Source: Deltaproteobacteria bacterium CG07_land_8_20_14_0_80_60_11 | GTDB taxonomy: Bacteria > Desulfobacterota > Desulfobaccia > Desulfobaccales > 0-14-0-80-60-11 | Assembly (NCBI GenBank): GCA_002779455.1 | Contig: PEWM01000172.1 | Span: 1 to 7,926 of the forward strand | DNA: 7,926 nt | Direction of reading: 5' to 3' | Part shown: in pieces, positions 5,591-7,926 of the stretch | How the letters are laid out: every line of letters begins with the position of its first letter | Numbering within the stretch: the stretch's first letter is position 1 | Notes under the pieces: generated by a model | The model's input: only the letters and a program-made list of their open reading frames with translations | The model's database searches: none | What the model was told of the DNA's origin: nothing | Program-made: the position numbers and the translations under genes

Positions 5591-5986
5591 CTAGGTTGCC
5601 GGTTTTAGCCAATAAATCCGCACATGGGCGATGCGGTCACCTTCCAGATGGTAGAAGGCCGCCATGCCCATCCTTACCGGCACCCCCTGCTTCATGGGCG
5701 TGACGTAAAAATCGGGGAGGTCCTTTGTTGCAGAAAGAACCCCGTCCAGTTCCAGGCCAGCCACTTCCGGGGTAATGATGACCGTCACGGGAGTGAGTTC
5801 CTCATCCACATACAAATGATGTTCCTGAAAAAACCGGGCGATGGCCTCCCGCCCGGTGATTTGGTATTTGGGATTCTGGAAGGTGGCGTCCGCCAGGTAA
5901 AAATTGTTCACCAAATCATCATAGTGCTTACTGTTATACATGTCGAAATATTCCTGCCAATACTCCCGGTTAACCTCTCTGGTCAT
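5591..5986 (-). CDS. SnoaL-like / NTF2-fold protein
   Basis: The 131-residue protein has the size and pattern of the SnoaL-like polyketide cyclase/NTF2 superfamily: an N-terminal helical part (REYWQEYFDMYNSKHYDDLVNNFY), a conserved-type FQNPKYQITGREAIARFF segment (36-53), then alternating strands ending in AFYHLEGDRIAHVRIYWL (109-127). The fold includes ketosteroid isomerases, epoxide hydrolases, dehydratases and non-enzymatic binding proteins, so no reaction can be assigned. There is no signal peptide or membrane segment. The ATG at 5986 is preceded by GGAGG four bases upstream, a short but usable spacing. The gene sits 61 bp after the AtuA-like gene and 69 bp before the CoA-transferase start, suggesting a shared pathway, possibly as an isomerase or hydratase on a small acid or its CoA ester (inference). 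Confidence 0.8.
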   Translation of the reverse strand: MTREVNREYWQEYFDMYNSKHYDDLVNNFYLADATFQNPKYQITGREAIARFFQEHHLYVDEELTPVTVIITPEVAGLELDGVLSATKDLPDFYVTPMKQGVPVRMGMAAFYHLEGDRIAHVRIYWLKPAT

Positions 5987-6047
5987 AAAACCTCCATTCT
6001 TCCTGGGAATATAACTTTCCTTATTATGCCAAGGCCCAAGGCGGCAG

Positions 6048-7926
6048 TCAGAAAACGGGAATATCCATCAATAACAGGGGGAGGTGCTGTTGGGCCCCGA
6101 ACACATCCCGTTCCCCCGGTGAGCCGGAAATGGGCGGGCGATAGGTGGATATTTTTATGGCCTGGCAGTCGTCGGCCCCATAGCAGCCGATCACGTCGGC
6201 TACTGAAATCCCCAGGGTCCGGGCCATGGCCTCCCGGGTAAAGGCATTGGAGCGCAGCGCCAGTTGGTAATCCTCCTCGGAATTGAAAAAGATATCATAG
6301 GTCATTTTGTTTACTTTAGCGTTTTTGGAGCGGATCACCCGGGCCATATCTTTGAGGGGTTTGCTCCCCCGGGGCGCGCCGGAGTGGGAAAACGGGGTGA
6401 TGACATCAACCTTGGCCTCTTCCAGATGCCCGTCGTATTGACTCAGGCCCACCCTGCCATAGGCCGACGCGGCCTCGGTTTGCTCCAGGACCTCCCAATT
6501 GCTGCCGTCGGCGCGATAAAGCGTAAGGGGAAATAACTGATGTTTGATGATCTCGGCTTCGCGCCATAGGTGATAGATGCTCCAGGTGTAGGCCTCCCCG
6601 GCATAGAGACCTTGCATGGAGGGCTTCGCCGGCTCCAGGAAGCGTGACAGGCGGGCCAACTCCTCATTATGGCGGGCCTGGGCGGCCTCTTTGGTCTTTT
6701 CCACCGTTTCCAGGTACAACACCGGGGCTTCCCGGCCCGTGACGGTGATCTCCAAATGGCAAGCCTCGAGCACCTGGGGAAAATTTTGCCGGGCCAGGGT
6801 CAGGACCCCCTCCCGGATGGCGGCAAAGCTGCTCTGAAAGTAAGGGTCCCGAGTGCCGGCGATGATAAAAGACACAAAATCTCCCTCCGGTGCGCGGTAG
6901 TTGATTTCCGAAGGGGAGATGGGAAAAGCCAGGTTGCCGGCGGTGGCCTTGCGTCCGGGGAAGCCGTAATGCATGATATAGCCTTTAATGACCGTCAACA
7001 GGGCCCGGGCGGATTCTTCCTGGGGACTCTTCACCTTGATCAGGAGCCCGATTTCCTGCTCCCGGGCGGATACGGGCCGGGCTTCCACGCCGTTGCGGCC
7101 ATACACCGGGTATTTTCCCGGAACCTCCTGGAGGTTCTTCAGAAACAGCAAGGAAACGAACCGCTCCCCCACCTTGATGCTGCCTTCCAGCTTGATATCC
7201 AAGGGGCGCTGCACAAACAGGCTGCCTTTCAGGCCCGCGGTCCGCTCGCCCGCCTGAAAATACTGGGTATGCTCATAGGTGGAGACGCCTTCCGGGTAAT
7301 ATTGCAGAGCCGGGTGGTCTTCCTCATAGAGGCTGTGGGCGGCGATGGAATACACGGTGGCCTTCCTCTTGGGGTTGGGCGGAGTGAAAACCACGCTCTG
7401 ATCGTCCCGAAACTCGGCGATCAAGCCGTCGCTGGCGGAACCGGGATCGCAGGCGATGGCGCCGCATTCCAGGACGTGCCCGGCATGGTAGGCCAGCCCC
7501 GCATCCAGGCCCCGCCGGACCGGATCAGCGGCGAAGATGGCCACGTCGCAGGCCCGGCCGGCCAGCACCACCTGCGCCCCCATCTCCAGGGCCTTGATAA
7601 AGGGGGCGATCCCCATCTGGGCGACAATGGCGCTTTGCTCCACCATCTCCGGCGTCAGAGCCGGCATCCGGCCCAAGGGAGTCAATTGGCCCAGATGGTC
7701 CAGGACCATCTGGTTATCCACATGGCCACTGATCACCGCGACCTTGAGGTTTTTTATGCCTTTCTCCGCCAACACTTCTTTGACCATGTCCACCATGATC
7801 GCCAGGTGGGGGGTGTCCCCGGAAAGGCCGCAACTGCCCAGGAGCAGAGGGCATTGCTGCCGCAAAGCCCCGTCCAGCATCAGGGAAAAGTCCCTTTTCA
7901 AGATGGCCTTTTCGGCATACGATTTC
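6048..7926 (-). CDS. AtuA-like (DUF1446) protein fused to DUF4387 domain, 5' end beyond the window
   Basis: The frame stays open to the right edge, and 625 residues are visible. The first in-frame start, a TTG at 7901, falls inside the conserved domain, and the upstream codons read KSYAEKAI. The real start therefore lies outside, with roughly 50-80 residues missing by comparison with the remembered family. Counting from that TTG, DUF1446/acyclic terpene utilisation (AtuA) features are GSCGLSGDTPH (22-32), GIAPFIKALEMGAQVVLAGRACD (97-119), HVLECGAIA (142-150) and AAHSLYE (187-193). Residues about 516-617 (6356-6051) form a DUF4387 domain: ARVIRSKNAK, an ISGSPGERDVFGAQQHLPLL-type signature, and the C-terminus. 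DUF4387 is often a separate small protein next to DUF1446, so this is a fusion. AtuA is needed for citronellol/geraniol use in Pseudomonas, but its reaction is not established. First visible gene of the minus-strand operon. Confidence 0.87.
   Translation of the reverse strand, partial: KSYAEKAILKRDFSLMLDGALRQQCPLLLGSCGLSGDTPHLAIMVDMVKEVLAEKGIKNLKVAVISGHVDNQMVLDHLGQLTPLGRMPALTPEMVEQSAIVAQMGIAPFIKALEMGAQVVLAGRACDVAIFAADPVRRGLDAGLAYHAGHVLECGAIACDPGSASDGLIAEFRDDQSVVFTPPNPKRKATVYSIAAHSLYEEDHPALQYYPEGVSTYEHTQYFQAGERTAGLKGSLFVQRPLDIKLEGSIKVGERFVSLLFLKNLQEVPGKYPVYGRNGVEARPVSAREQEIGLLIKVKSPQEESARALLTVIKGYIMHYGFPGRKATAGNLAFPISPSEINYRAPEGDFVSFIIAGTRDPYFQSSFAAIREGVLTLARQNFPQVLEACHLEITVTGREAPVLYLETVEKTKEAAQARHNEELARLSRFLEPAKPSMQGLYAGEAYTWSIYHLWREAEIIKHQLFPLTLYRADGSNWEVLEQTEAASAYGRVGLSQYDGHLEEAKVDVITPFSHSGAPRGSKPLKDMARVIRSKNAKVNKMTYDIFFNSEEDYQLALRSNAFTREAMARTLGISVADVIGCYGADDCQAIKISTYRPPISGSPGERDVFGAQQHLPLLLMDIPVF

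Noticed and set aside
5624..6241. Plus-strand open frame of 205 codons
   Set aside because: Antisense to the SnoaL-like gene and the DUF4387 region; no motif.

Overview
The window is about 7.9 kb of GC-rich bacterial DNA. It contains nine protein-coding genes, no RNA genes, and no recognisable insertion sequence, phage gene or CRISPR array. The gene order DUF4416 - yicC - remA/DUF370 - gmk, the GC-rich codon use and the AT-rich spacers suggest a member of the Desulfobacterota (former Deltaproteobacteria), possibly a Desulfobacca- or Syntrophobacter-like lineage. This is inferred from gene content and remembered synteny, not from a search.

Left block (7-1477, minus strand): queE then queC, two enzymes of the preQ0/queuosine (7-deazaguanine) pathway. 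QueE makes 7-carboxy-7-deazaguanine and QueC converts it to preQ0. The 136-bp spacer between them carries a plausible private promoter for queC. It is flanked by a 20-bp perfect inverted repeat built of CGAAAAC heptads. One arm lies just after the queE stop and the other lies inside the first codons of queC.

Divergent spacer (1478-1781): 304 bp with no gene. It holds candidate sigma-70-type promoters pointing both ways.

Middle block (1782-4117, plus strand): a tightly coupled four-gene operon. It encodes a DUF4416 protein of unknown function, the YicC-family endoribonuclease, a RemA/DUF370 protein and guanylate kinase. The junctions are a 4-bp overlap, a 21-bp gap, and a stop codon directly abutting a GTG start. 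The frequent follower of gmk, rpoZ, is absent. A 210-bp AT-rich convergent spacer follows instead.

Right block (4328-7926, minus strand): a putative catabolic operon in the order DUF1446/AtuA-like protein fused to a DUF4387 domain, a small SnoaL/NTF2-fold protein, and a family III (CaiB/BaiF) CoA-transferase. The AtuA-like gene runs off the right edge, so its N-terminus and the operon promoter are not in the window. The CoA-transferase implies an organic acid activated as a CoA thioester. The substrate cannot be read from the sequence, and this is the least characterised part of the window.
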